A DNA stretch of 32,580 nucleotides, taken from positions 1-32,580 of the forward strand of contig CALVED010000013.1 of assembly GCA_944326485.1 (NCBI GenBank), read 5' to 3'. Source of the stretch: Candidatus Gastranaerophilales bacterium. Lineage in GTDB: Bacteria > Cyanobacteriota > Vampirovibrionia > Gastranaerophilales > Gastranaerophilaceae. Both the position numbers and the translations under genes were made by a program. The notes under the pieces are model-generated. The model was not told where the DNA came from. It did no database searches and saw nothing but the letters and a program-made list of their open reading frames with translations. Shown here piece by piece: positions 1 through 7,447 of this stretch (its first letter is position 1; the number at the start of each line of letters is the position of its first letter).

Positions 1-228
1 AATATTTACATTATAATGTAAGTGAAGTTTGATAAGAGACTAAAGTACTAAAAGAGGAAAAGGTGACCATTATCACAAAACTTCAGGGATAATAGTGTTT
101 AAATATAAATCAAATTGAAAAAATTCATAATATATTGAAAGTTTGAGTAAATTTTTCAGAGAAAAGTAAATGCTTTGTAATAGAGTATTACTTGTTAGAA
201 ATAAATAATAAATAATTAAAATAAATAC
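1..228. repeat. Intergenic stretch with a degenerate copy of the dispersed repeat
   Basis: No convincing gene is visible here. Positions 114-160 resemble the 5' hairpin segment of the strong repeat copies at 29265 and 31850. The shared pattern is an A-run followed by ATTCA, then TGAAAGTTTGAGT, then AAATTTTT. The segment at about 171-195 looks like a shortened tail. An imperfect hairpin pairs 23-35 with 74-88. A perfect 16-bp palindrome (TTACATTATAATGTAA, 6-21) lies at the extreme left and could be an operator or chance in such AT-rich DNA. The stretch ends at the terminator hairpin at 229-261. Confidence 0.4.
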
Positions 229-261
229 AAATAGACAGGTTTTATAACTTGTCTATTTTTT
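229..261 (+). terminator. Rho-independent terminator
   Basis: A 13-bp stem (229-241 with 246-258, one G-U pair) has a four-base loop and a run of T to 261. It lies 39 bases before the ATG at 300. It would end a transcript entering from the left edge, or act as an attenuator in front of the toxin-like gene. Confidence 0.65.
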
Positions 262-299
262 GTGTCCATGAAAAGTCATAAACAAGAAAGGAGAAAAAT

Positions 300-1439
300 A
301 TGGCAGTTTGGAATGAAGTTGATTTTGTGTAGAGTGAAGTCGAGTGAAACGAGCGAACTCGAAGAAATGAGAACCGAAATGAGCAACAGGCAAAGCCAAG
401 CGAATGACAGGTTCGAAATAGAACAAAATCAAAGACAAATACAGACAAAGGCGGTGGTAGTTCTGCAAAAGATAATTCAAATGTAAATAAGGAAAAAACA
501 GTTTTGTATGGTGGAGTAGAGAAAAATGAAATAAAAAGAGATGGTATAAAATCTTGAATAGAGAACATAAAAGATAAAATAATATCAAAGGAACTCAAAG
601 AAAAGAATAAAAATGAAAAGAGAGCAGCAATTTTATACCCTAATATGCCTGATAATAAAAAAATACAAGAATTAAAAAATATAGGAGAAAAAGAATTTAG
701 TGATATTGAAAAAGAAAGGATACTTAACCATACAAAAAATATTGGACTAGCCGCATTAGAGATTGGAAGTGCATTAATACCATTTTCAGGCGAAGCAAAA
801 CTAGCAGCAGGAATAACAAAAGCATTAGAACCCAAGATAGGAAGGGCAATTGCAAAAGAAGTTGGGAAAGGTGCAGCAAGGGGAACATATTCAGGTGGTG
901 TAACAGGAAGTATAAAGGGTTTAGGTGAAGGACTGGAAAATGATAAAAATTTAATAGCTACAACTTTAGAAGGAGGTTTAACCGGTGCTGCATTAGGTGG
1001 AATTTCTGGTGCTGGTATTTGAATAGCGAGCGGGAAAGGTATTCAAATTTATAAAGGGCTAAAGTTAAAAGATTTTAAACCTATTGACAATATGACAAAA
1101 GAGGAAAAGAAAGAATTTAGAAAATTTGCAAAAGAATATTATCAGGATTATTTACAAGATACAGATGTGTATAATAAAAATTTAGGAAAAATAATGTTTA
1201 CGGCAAAAGGTGCTAAAGAAACGATAAGTAAAAATCCAAATATGTCGAAAGACTTTCCTTTATTAAGAAATGATGTCAAAAATGCAAAATATATTAGTGC
1301 AAATGAATTGTACAAACAAAGGAAAGATAAGTATAAAAAGTTTTATACATTTGAAGGTGAAAATAAAATATATATAATTGCAGAAGACGAAAATGGTTAT
1401 AAGTTCTATTTGTCAAAAGATAGAGCAAAAGAAAATTAA
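300..1439 (+). pseudogene. Broken polymorphic-toxin-like gene
   Basis: A good ribosome site (AAGGAG) precedes the ATG at 300. The frame reads MAVWNEVDFV and then hits TAG at 330. Two further in-frame TGA codons follow within a repetitive insert (about 331-430). Downstream the same frame stays open to TAA at 1437-1439, apart from TGA at 555-557 and TGA at 1020-1022. The two longest open pieces (645-1022 and 1092-1439) are therefore one frame, not two genes. The middle part is Gly/Ala-rich and hydrophobic, like the pre-toxin region of phage-type or polymorphic toxins. The C-terminal ~115 residues are charged (YISANELYKQRKDKYKKFY) and look like a small RNase-type toxin domain, possibly of the BECR fold. 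That toxin assignment is inference from character, not a match. The alternative is context-dependent readthrough of TGA. Confidence 0.5.
321..430. repeat. Hairpin-rich repetitive insert inside the toxin-like gene
   Basis: The stretch is bounded by short inverted ends, GATTTTGT (about 321-328) and ACAAAATC (about 423-430). Inside are nested inverted segments: TCGAGT...ACTCGA (332-364 region) and GAACC...GGTTC (371-415 region). It is rich in GAGTGAA/GCGAA/ATGAG words and less AT-rich than its surroundings. It introduces the first three stops into the host frame. It resembles a miniature inverted-repeat element, although no target-site duplication is evident. Confidence 0.45.
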
Positions 1440-1449
1440 TAAAAAATTC

Positions 1450-1521
1450 AATATATACAAAGGCTTATCTTGAATTTTTGGAAATAAAATTTAAAAACGA
1501 AGATAAACCTTTGTATATATA
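1450..1521. repeat. Large inverted repeat between convergent genes
   Basis: The arms 1450-1471 and 1500-1521 are complementary over about 21 bases with a single C/A mismatch. They are separated by a 28-base loop. No T-run follows, so it is not a classical terminator, but it sits between the end of the toxin-like gene (plus) and the end of the minus-strand 550-residue gene. It could act as a bidirectional stop or mark an old mobile-element end. Confidence 0.55.
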
Positions 1522-1546
1522 CAGAAAGTTAAGTAATTTAGTTTTC

Positions 1547-3199
1547 TTATTTATTTTGATTTTTATCTTGATAATTTTTTATTTCTTTTATGCAATGTTG
1601 TTCTTTTGTATCAAGTTCTTTTTCAAATTTATTCATTATTTCAAGAAATATATTTTTTTTAATTTCTACATCTATTGCAAAATCAATATGGTTCTTTTTT
1701 GTTTCCCAATCCTGAATTTGAAATCTAATTGTATCATTATCCAATACCCATACAAACCATTTAGATTTACTTACTTCTTCTATAATTAATTGAGCGTAGT
1801 TTTTTGTTTTTATATCATTAAAAAATTTTTTAAAATCATTTTTCATAAGAGAATAATCTATACATTCTTGGTAATTTTCTTTATTTGTTTTTATTTCAAT
1901 ATTAAAATATAGATTGAAAGAATTATCTTTATCAATGGAACTTTCATCAATTTCATCATAAGTTACATTTATTTCTATATTTTCAATTTTTTTAGTTTCT
2001 CTTAATGGTAACGGTAATTTTTCATCAGGATAAATAAACCATCTTCCTGTATCCGAATTATATAACCAATTTGAAAGTATATGGATTTTGTATGGTTCTA
2101 TTTTAGGATTCCAATTTGGTTTTGGTTTATTTCTTGTTATACCTGCAGCAAATACTTCATAATCTTTCCAATTTTTTTCTATTTTGTATTTTGAACATTG
2201 ATACTCTGCAAATAAGGTGCTTCCTGGAAGTATTGCAAGTTTCCATCCTTCTTTATAATCATCTTTGTAAAATACATATTGATATGAATAGAATAAAGGA
2301 ATATTTTTTAATTGAAGTATATTTTTTATATTAATTTCATCTAATTCTTTTTTCTTATGTATTCTTTCAATACTTTCTATTTCTTTATCTACTTCAGTTT
2401 TTAATTTTACATAAGATATTAAAGTTAAATTATCAAGAAAAATTTTGTAATTTTCATCAGAAACAATAAATCTTACCCAACCTTTTTTATATTTATAATA
2501 TTGAATAACGCCTGAGTGTGGGATTTTCTTTATAAATAATTCAGAAGAAAGTTTATAATAGTAGGCTTGATTTAATTTAAAATCTTCTAATAAATTTAAA
2601 TCTTTCTTTATACATTCTTCTTTTGCCAAATCTGCTGGAAGTATAATTTTTTTATTGTTATTAAGAGCTAAATATCTTTGAAAGAAAAGCCATTCATTAC
2701 TTTCATTAACAGGTCCTTCCCATAAGTGGGAGATATAAGAATAGTAATATATACCTTTCAATGATTTGCAAAAGTATTCTTCTCCATTTGTATAAAAAAG
2801 ACCATTTATAAAATCAGGTGTCTTAAGTATATCCTGATTATAAATTAGTATATCTCCAATATTTAATCCAAGTCTGTCACATTCTCCATTTGCAAGTTGA
2901 ATAATATATTTTGTCTGATAACCTGATATAGAATTATTAAAAACGGAGCTTCGTTTTTTATATATTTTAATAATTGTCCCAATTTCATTACAAAAAAGTA
3001 TATCAGAAGAAATTTTTATTTTATCAGTAAATACTTTATTTGGATATATTTCACTATAATCGTAGATAATTCCTATATTTTGTAGTGTTTTATCCTTAAG
3101 AAAAGAAGCATTTTTTTCTTCATCTGCTTCTAGTGTTCCAAGTGATAAATTAGCATATTCACCATTAATTTTTCTGATTTTATAATTTTGTATTTTCAT
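1547..3199 (-). CDS. Protein of unknown function, 550 residues
   Basis: I do not recognise a family. The product has no signal peptide or membrane segment. It is rich in Lys, Ile, Tyr and Trp, with several Trp/Tyr-containing stretches (for example SHLWEGPVNESNEWLFF near 160 and SNWLYNSDTGRWFIYP near 380) that suggest repeated small beta domains. A charged helical stretch lies around 265-295 and the last ~40 residues are Lys/Glu-rich. The gene stands alone on the minus strand, facing the broken toxin-like gene, with its own promoter (extended -10 at 3246-3254). Location in an accessory region next to a toxin remnant makes a defence, immunity or phage-related role possible, but nothing in the protein shows this. 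No strong Shine-Dalgarno sequence precedes the ATG. Confidence 0.75.
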   Translation of the reverse strand: MKIQNYKIRKINGEYANLSLGTLEADEEKNASFLKDKTLQNIGIIYDYSEIYPNKVFTDKIKISSDILFCNEIGTIIKIYKKRSSVFNNSISGYQTKYIIQLANGECDRLGLNIGDILIYNQDILKTPDFINGLFYTNGEEYFCKSLKGIYYYSYISHLWEGPVNESNEWLFFQRYLALNNNKKIILPADLAKEECIKKDLNLLEDFKLNQAYYYKLSSELFIKKIPHSGVIQYYKYKKGWVRFIVSDENYKIFLDNLTLISYVKLKTEVDKEIESIERIHKKKELDEINIKNILQLKNIPLFYSYQYVFYKDDYKEGWKLAILPGSTLFAEYQCSKYKIEKNWKDYEVFAAGITRNKPKPNWNPKIEPYKIHILSNWLYNSDTGRWFIYPDEKLPLPLRETKKIENIEINVTYDEIDESSIDKDNSFNLYFNIEIKTNKENYQECIDYSLMKNDFKKFFNDIKTKNYAQLIIEEVSKSKWFVWVLDNDTIRFQIQDWETKKNHIDFAIDVEIKKNIFLEIMNKFEKELDTKEQHCIKEIKNYQDKNQNK

Positions 3200-3245
3200 A
3201 TATCCACTTGAAAAGATTATGTTTTTGAAAAGATTCTATTGTTTG

Positions 3246-3254
3246 ATTATATCA
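3246..3254 (-). promoter_or_regulatory. Extended -10 promoter for the 550-residue gene
   Basis: On the minus strand the sequence reads TGATATAAT, a perfect -10 hexamer (3246-3251) with the extended TG. It is about 47 bases upstream of the ATG. No good -35 is seen. The same nine bases occur in front of the ROK kinase gene (6341-6349). Confidence 0.5.
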
Positions 3255-3414
3255 TAGCTCAACTTAATTAATATATGAATATTTTGCAAATGAGGTAATA
3301 GAAATAAGTTTTAACACATTTTTTTGTAGGAAACAAATATGTTCAAATGATAACTTTGTACTGCAAACACTTGATGTTAGAATAATTCAGAGTAATACTG
3401 TAAATATAAATAAT
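3255..3414. other. Intergenic spacer without a visible gene
   Basis: This AT-rich spacer lies between the methyltransferase stop and the promoter of the 550-residue gene. I see no ORF, hairpin terminator or repeat copy in it. Confidence 0.5.
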
Positions 3415-4314
3415 TTAAAATGGAGAAACTCTGGATAATATTTCGTGTCTTGATTTATCCAGTTTTTCTGCAATTATAAAACAAAAATTTGACTCTATTC
3501 TTATATATTGATCTATTATACCTTTTTTTATTTCGTTAATATACTCATCAATAAATGATTCTTTTTCGTACAATAAAAATTTTTCTTTTAAGCTTTTTTT
3601 ATTAGGAGCCGGCTTTGTATTAAACCAAGAATCTACAATTTCATTATCTACTTTCATGTTTATTGGCAATATATGCTTTATTATCTTTATATTGCTAAAT
3701 CCAACTTGTTCATACAAATCATGTAAAGTCGTATAATCATAATTTAATAAAGAATCACTCATATCATTCCAGATTATTTCTTCATAATTTTTAAACATTG
3801 AATATTTTTCAACTAAATCATTTGGTAAAATTTCCCAATAATGCTTATTCTGGCTTATTACCGGTTCAAAATCGCATATAATAGAATTGTATTTCATAAT
3901 TCTATATATTTCACTTAATGCTTCTTTTTTATTATCTACATGTGCTAAAACAGATCTAATAACCACATTATCAACAAAGTTATTTTCAAGAGGAATTTTA
4001 GAACAATCAGAATTCAATATCATATAACCAGAATTAATTTTTAAATTATTAATTCTTTTTTGACATTCATTAAGACATTCTTCATCAGAATCTAAAAAAA
4101 TAACATTTCCTAATCCTTTTTGTGCTTCTAAAATTTTTAATCCCAAAAATCCCAAACCACAACCAACATCAATAACAGTATCAGTTCTTTTTATTTTTGA
4201 AAAATTAAGAATAAAATCACAAATACTATTCAACCATTTTTGTGAATTAATAATTTCAGACTTATCTAATCCTTCATATCTTGTTTTAGTTAACCAATTA
4301 TACCAATTATCCAT
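3415..4314 (-). CDS. Class I SAM-dependent methyltransferase
   Basis: The 299-residue product shows the Rossmann-type methyltransferase core of the Methyltransf_11 kind. Motif I is VIDVGCGLG at about residues 47-55. The acidic end of strand 2 is FLDSD (73-77), and NSDCSKIPL follows at 101-109. The region VDNVVIRSVLAHV (114-126) corresponds to motif IV, and EIYRIMK is the helix after it. It should bind S-adenosylmethionine and methylate a small or glycan-linked substrate; the acceptor cannot be read from the sequence. Its ATG overlaps the stop of the upstream ATP-grasp gene (TAATG), so the two are translationally coupled. That coupling points to one pathway, probably tailoring of a surface polysaccharide or peptide-glycan conjugate. 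Confidence 0.85.
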   Translation of the reverse strand: MDNWYNWLTKTRYEGLDKSEIINSQKWLNSICDFILNFSKIKRTDTVIDVGCGLGFLGLKILEAQKGLGNVIFLDSDEECLNECQKRINNLKINSGYMILNSDCSKIPLENNFVDNVVIRSVLAHVDNKKEALSEIYRIMKYNSIICDFEPVISQNKHYWEILPNDLVEKYSMFKNYEEIIWNDMSDSLLNYDYTTLHDLYEQVGFSNIKIIKHILPINMKVDNEIVDSWFNTKPAPNKKSLKEKFLLYEKESFIDEYINEIKKGIIDQYIRIESNFCFIIAEKLDKSRHEILSRVSPF

Positions 4315-5213
4315 TATATAACTAACATATCTCCAAGCATTAAATCGATTTTCTTAGACCTATCATCAGTATATGATAACCCATTATATCTAAAATAACC
4401 ACTATAAGGAGTAAATGTTAACTCTGCAAAATACAATTTTTTATCAAACTCAATAAAATCGACTCTTACAAATTTAAAATCTTTAGATAATATACTTGCC
4501 AACTCAAACATTTTTTCATAATTATAAGGTTTACATAAATTAGCATCAATAGTTTTATAAGCAATAGAAAAATCTAATTTTTGAAACTTTTCATTATTTA
4601 CAAAAGAATAATCAAAACCATCTTTAAAATGAGCAATATAATTACAAAATTTAGGTTCTCCATTAAAACAATAAACCATCCAATCATTAAATAAAAGAGA
4701 TGAATCACCCCCTATTATTTCTTCAGCAAATATTTGAGGTTTTATAAACTTATAATGTAATTCTAAACTATTTAAATAATACCTTGTATTATAAAATAAA
4801 TTAATTCTTTCTCTTAAAGAATTAAACTGAATAGGATGTTCTAACATTTTTTCTTTATTAATTATGAAGGAATTAAATCCGCAACCATGGTTTAGCTTTA
4901 AAATAAATTTTGAAGGTAAAGAATCAAAATCAATATCATCAAAATCATCCCAAACACCAAATACTTTCTTAAGATAATCAGCGCCATTAACTATTTTTTT
5001 ACAAAAATAATCTCTAACAGCAACTTTATCAGCACATAATCCCTTTAATGGGGTAGAATCAAACAACTTCAACCATTGTACTTTTTCTGACAAAGTTCTA
5101 GGGAAAAAAAGATTTAAAGAATTACCAGTAATATCTTTATATCTTTTTCCTAAGAAATAAGGATAAAGGATAAAAGGAACTCTATCATCAATATTTTCAA
5201 ATTTATTTTTCAT
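4314..5213 (-). CDS. TupA-like ATP-grasp protein
   Basis: The 299-residue protein follows the TupA-like ATP-grasp pattern (PF14305-type; named after the teichuronopeptide gene tupA). Recognisable blocks are TLSEKVQWLKLFD near 40-55, a CADKVAVRDY block near 60-70, SKFILKLNHGCGFNSFI near 102-118, IFAEEI near 162, DWMVYCFNGEPKF near 177-190, and the ATP/Mg2+ end FVRVDFIEFDKKLYFAELTFTPYSGY near 248-273. Such proteins are often found in polysaccharide loci and are thought to form amide-type bonds or act in glycan assembly. The start lies only 16 bases from the 3' end of tRNA-Met on the same strand and has no Shine-Dalgarno sequence, so the tRNA promoter may drive it. It is followed by the coupled methyltransferase. 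Confidence 0.8.
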   Translation of the reverse strand: MKNKFENIDDRVPFILYPYFLGKRYKDITGNSLNLFFPRTLSEKVQWLKLFDSTPLKGLCADKVAVRDYFCKKIVNGADYLKKVFGVWDDFDDIDFDSLPSKFILKLNHGCGFNSFIINKEKMLEHPIQFNSLRERINLFYNTRYYLNSLELHYKFIKPQIFAEEIIGGDSSLLFNDWMVYCFNGEPKFCNYIAHFKDGFDYSFVNNEKFQKLDFSIAYKTIDANLCKPYNYEKMFELASILSKDFKFVRVDFIEFDKKLYFAELTFTPYSGYFRYNGLSYTDDRSKKIDLMLGDMLVI

Positions 5214-5229
5214 AATGTCAAATAAAAAA

Positions 5230-5301
5230 TGGGCCCGGTAGGATTCGAACCTACGACCAAAGGATTATGAGTCCTCTGCGCTACCGCTGCGCCACAAGCC
5301 C
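5230..5301 (-). tRNA. tRNA-Met (CAT)
   Basis: The full cloverleaf can be drawn on the minus strand. The acceptor GGGCTTG (5301-5295) pairs with CGGGCCC (5237-5231), with two G-U pairs. The D arm contains GCGCAGCGGTAGCGC, the anticodon loop is CTCATAA with anticodon CAT, and the T arm contains GGTTCGAATCC. The discriminator base is A and CCA is not encoded. The paired G1-C72 argues against an initiator tRNA. An ACTCATAATC anticodon arm fits elongator Met; lysidine-modified Ile(CAT) is the alternative. Confidence 0.93.
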
Positions 5302-5311
5302 TTTCAAAATT

Positions 5312-5340
5312 AGAATAACATCAATATTTTTCATCGTCAA
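5312..5340 (-). promoter_or_regulatory. Promoter of tRNA-Met
   Basis: On the minus strand, TTGACG (5340-5335) and TATTCT (5317-5312) are separated by exactly 17 bases. The -10 ends 10 bases before the mature tRNA 5' end. It probably also serves the ATP-grasp and methyltransferase genes downstream. Confidence 0.6.
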
Positions 5341-5349
5341 GCAAATATT

Positions 5350-6318
5350 TTATTTTTTATTATTTCTATAGTCAGATAATAAAGCTGCACCAATAACACC
5401 TGAGAAATCGCCCAATTTTGCTTTTTCAAATTTTATTGACTTACTTGGAGTTGGAATAGATTTTATTCTTGCTATCTCTATAGAACGACTATAATAATAA
5501 TCAATAGCATCCATCAATCCACCACCTAAAACTATTTTTGCAGGATTATAGAAATTAATAACAGACGCCAAACCTGATGCTAAATAATCTGATGCTTCAT
5601 TTATTATTTGAACAACAAGATCGTCTTTATTATCTAAAGATTTTTTTAGCATGCTAGTTTTTATTGGCTTATTTTCTTCAAGGTAATTAACTATATCTGA
5701 CTTTCTACCTTTTTTTAGAGCACCAATTATTCTTTTTTCTATAGCTAATCTTGATGCATAAGCTTCTAAGCATCCACATCCGCCACATCCGCATGAACGA
5801 CCACCAACATCTACAATAATATGTCCAATTTCACCTGCAGTACCTGTTGCACCATAGCGAATTCTTCCATTTTGAACAATTCCAGAACCTATACCTGTTC
5901 CTACAAAAATACAAACAAAATCTGTTTCACCCTGTCCTGCACCAAAATACATTTCACCAATTGTTGCTATTTCAACATCATTACCAAGTATTATATCTTT
6001 ATTAAATTCTTTATTTAGAATATCTCTAATATTCAAATTTGAACAATCTAGATTCGGTGCATTTATTATAATGCCTTTATCTCTATTTATTTGACCGGCA
6101 GCCCCAATACCTATATTATCAATTTCTGACATTGATATTTTAGATTCAAGCAGAACTTCATTAATAGATTTAATAATTTTTTGTATTATTTTTTCAGGTC
6201 CTTTATCTTTCTTTGTCTTTTTCTTTATATATGCAACAACGCTACCTGTAGCTTTATCAACAATAGCAGTTAGTACTTTTGTACCGCCTAAATCAATACC
6301 AATTGAATATTTACCCAT
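5350..6318 (-). CDS. ROK-family sugar kinase, probably glucokinase
   Basis: The 322-residue protein is a complete ROK kinase that phosphorylates glucose or a related sugar with ATP in the cytoplasm. The phosphate-1 loop is DLGGTK (9-14). The catalytic Asp is in GNDVE (Asp114), GTGIGSG (140-146) is the phosphate-2 loop, and GEIGH (162-166) with CGCGGCGCLEAYAS (176-189) carries the ROK zinc ligands (His166, Cys176, Cys178, Cys183). IVLGGGL near 263 is the adenosine motif. Length and motifs match ROK glucokinases of about 310-325 residues. A Shine-Dalgarno AAAGGAA precedes the ATG. The gene appears monocistronic, with its own extended -10 promoter. Glucose specificity is inferred from family; an N-acetylhexosamine kinase is possible. 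Confidence 0.9.
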   Translation of the reverse strand: MGKYSIGIDLGGTKVLTAIVDKATGSVVAYIKKKTKKDKGPEKIIQKIIKSINEVLLESKISMSEIDNIGIGAAGQINRDKGIIINAPNLDCSNLNIRDILNKEFNKDIILGNDVEIATIGEMYFGAGQGETDFVCIFVGTGIGSGIVQNGRIRYGATGTAGEIGHIIVDVGGRSCGCGGCGCLEAYASRLAIEKRIIGALKKGRKSDIVNYLEENKPIKTSMLKKSLDNKDDLVVQIINEASDYLASGLASVINFYNPAKIVLGGGLMDAIDYYYSRSIEIARIKSIPTPSKSIKFEKAKLGDFSGVIGAALLSDYRNNKK

Positions 6319-6340
6319 ATAATAATTTCCTTTCGTAAAA

Positions 6341-6349
6341 ATTATATCA
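6341..6349 (-). promoter_or_regulatory. Extended -10 promoter of the ROK kinase gene
   Basis: TGATATAAT on the minus strand has its hexamer at 6341-6346. It is 22 bases from the ATG and is followed by AAAGGAA. It is identical to the extended -10 at 3246-3254. Confidence 0.5.
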
Positions 6350-6395
6350 TTTTATTTCTTTTTTTATAATATTTAAAATTAAATTAAAAAGCAGG

Positions 6396-6424
6396 TTTAA
6401 AACTTGCCATGAATAGGGTATAAT
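6396..6424 (+). promoter_or_regulatory. Promoter of the hibernation factor gene
   Basis: TTTAAA (6396-6401) and a perfect TATAAT (6419-6424) are separated by 17 bases. The Shine-Dalgarno GGAGG follows at about 6444, eight bases before the ATG at 6457. Confidence 0.6.
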
Positions 6425-6456
6425 ATCTGAGTACATAGTTTATGGAGGCAAAATAA

Positions 6457-6819
6457 ATGCGCATTACAGTTAACGGGCGTAACATCGAAATTACCGATGC
6501 TATTAGAGCTTATGCAGAAGAAAAAATCGGTAAAGTTATGAACCATTATGATCAAATTCAATCCATTGAAGTTGTCCTTAATGTAATTAAAAACCCGTCA
6601 GTTTCTCAAAGTCATACAGCTGAAGTTTTATGCAAATTCACATCAGGTTCGGTTAAAGCTGAAGAAAGTGCCGAAACAATGTACGCAAGTATTGATTTGG
6701 TTGCTGATAAAATAAACAGACAAGTAAAAAAATTCAAAGAAAAACAAATTAAATCTTCAAAAAATGCATCTATTAGAACAGATGTAAAAGAAGAAGATGA
6801 AGAAGTTGCTGCTGAATAA
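6457..6819 (+). CDS. hpf: Ribosome hibernation promoting factor (short form)
   Basis: The 120-residue protein belongs to the HPF/YfiA (RaiA) family, which binds the decoding centre of the 30S subunit and silences ribosomes under stress or stationary phase. The N-terminal beta-alpha-beta-beta-beta-alpha domain fills residues 1-105: MRITVNGRNIEITDAIR opens it and ASIDLVADKINRQVKKFKEK is the conserved basic second helix. The remainder is an acidic tail (KEEDEEVAAE). It lacks the C-terminal dimerisation domain of the long HPF/LrtA found in many cyanobacteria and Firmicutes, so it is the short type. It is a single gene with a strong promoter and a clear terminator at 6841-6867. Confidence 0.93.
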   Translation: MRITVNGRNIEITDAIRAYAEEKIGKVMNHYDQIQSIEVVLNVIKNPSVSQSHTAEVLCKFTSGSVKAEESAETMYASIDLVADKINRQVKKFKEKQIKSSKNASIRTDVKEEDEEVAAE

Positions 6820-6840
6820 ATTAATATCAAAACTTTGAAT

Positions 6841-6867
6841 AAAAAAGCCCTATTAAAGGGCTTTTTT
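6841..6867. terminator. Bidirectional Rho-independent terminator (hpf / leuD)
   Basis: AAAAAAGCCC (6841-6850) pairs with GGGCTTTTTT (6858-6867). There are T-runs on both strands. It serves the convergent hpf and leuD genes; on the minus strand the leuD stop codon (6866-6868) overlaps the stem. Confidence 0.9.
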
Positions 6868-7357
6868 ATTTTAATAATTTATTTTTTGTATAGTTAATTA
6901 ACCCACCGGTATTAATAAGTTTTTGAATTTCTACAGGAAATTTTTCACACTGATATTCTTTTCCGGTAGTAATATTTTTAACGACCCCAGAAGCTAGATT
7001 AAATTCCAGAATATCATCTTTAGATGTCTCATCAGGAAGTGTCTTATTTTCAAGAATTGCAAGTCCGATATTTATAGCATTTCTATAAAATATTCTAGCG
7101 AAGCTTTTAGCTATAACAAGTTTTATACCTGATGCTTTTATTGCAATAGGAGCATGTTCTCTTGAACTACCACATCCAAAATTTTCACCTGCAACAATAA
7201 TGTCACCTTCTTTAACACCTGAAGCAAAAGTTAAATCCAAATCTTCAAGACAATGTTTTGCCAGCTCTTCTTGTGAAGAAGTATTTAAATATCTAGCAGG
7301 GATAATAACGTCTGTATCGACATTATCAGCGTACTTCCATACTTTTCCTTTTTCCAT
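6866..7357 (-). CDS. leuD: 3-isopropylmalate dehydratase small subunit
   Basis: LeuD pairs with the iron-sulfur LeuC subunit to isomerise 2- to 3-isopropylmalate in leucine synthesis. The 163-residue protein is the short (archaeal/clostridial-type) form, compared with about 200 residues in E. coli. The aconitase swivel domain is evident: [12 protein letters not shown] (16-27) carries the substrate loop, [12 protein letters not shown] is at 59-70, and [13 protein letters not shown] is the conserved core near 86-98. The related homoaconitase small subunit cannot be fully excluded. No leuC lies next to it in this window, so the large subunit must be elsewhere. It has a good promoter of its own (7396-7423). 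Confidence 0.9.
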   Translation of the reverse strand: MEKGKVWKYADNVDTDVIIPARYLNTSSQEELAKHCLEDLDLTFASGVKEGDIIVAGENFGCGSSREHAPIAIKASGIKLVIAKSFARIFYRNAINIGLAILENKTLPDETSKDDILEFNLASGVVKNITTGKEYQCEKFPVEIQKLINTGGLINYTKNKLLK

Positions 7358-7395
7358 TTTTACTTTACATCCTATAAAATCTGTTTTATACTTAA

Positions 7396-7423
7396 ATTAT
7401 ACATTACATGTTTGAAATGTTAA
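7396..7423 (-). promoter_or_regulatory. Promoter of leuD
   Basis: On the minus strand TTAACA (7423-7418) and TATAAT (7401-7396) are separated by 16 bases, within the short divergent region between leuD and the winged-helix gene. Confidence 0.6.
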
Positions 7424-7447
7424 TAGCACTAAAAGAAGGAGATGTAA

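Noticed and set aside
6-21. 16-bp palindrome as a regulator site
   Set aside because: It is perfect but made almost only of A and T at the very edge of the window, with no gene next to it that could be assigned.
262-486. Plus-strand ORF of 74 codons
   Set aside because: It lacks a ribosome site at its start, runs through the hairpin-rich insert and is out of frame with the gene that does have AAGGAG (ATG 300). I treat it as a by-product of the insert.
242-835. Minus-strand ORFs opposite the toxin-like gene
   Set aside because: They are Phe/Ser/Leu-rich shadows of Lys/Glu-rich coding on the plus strand and have no start signals.
300-1439. Genome-wide TGA recoding
   Set aside because: TGG encodes Trp in the other genes and TGA ends the 29462-29833 gene, so any recoding could only be local.
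1478-1789. Plus-strand ORF of 103 codons opposite the 550-residue gene
   Set aside because: Low-complexity Phe/Ile/Tyr product, no ribosome site, antisense to a well-supported gene.
6866-7357. leuD as part of a leucine operon
   Set aside because: No leuA, leuB or leuC lies next to it; neighbours are convergent or divergent with their own signals.
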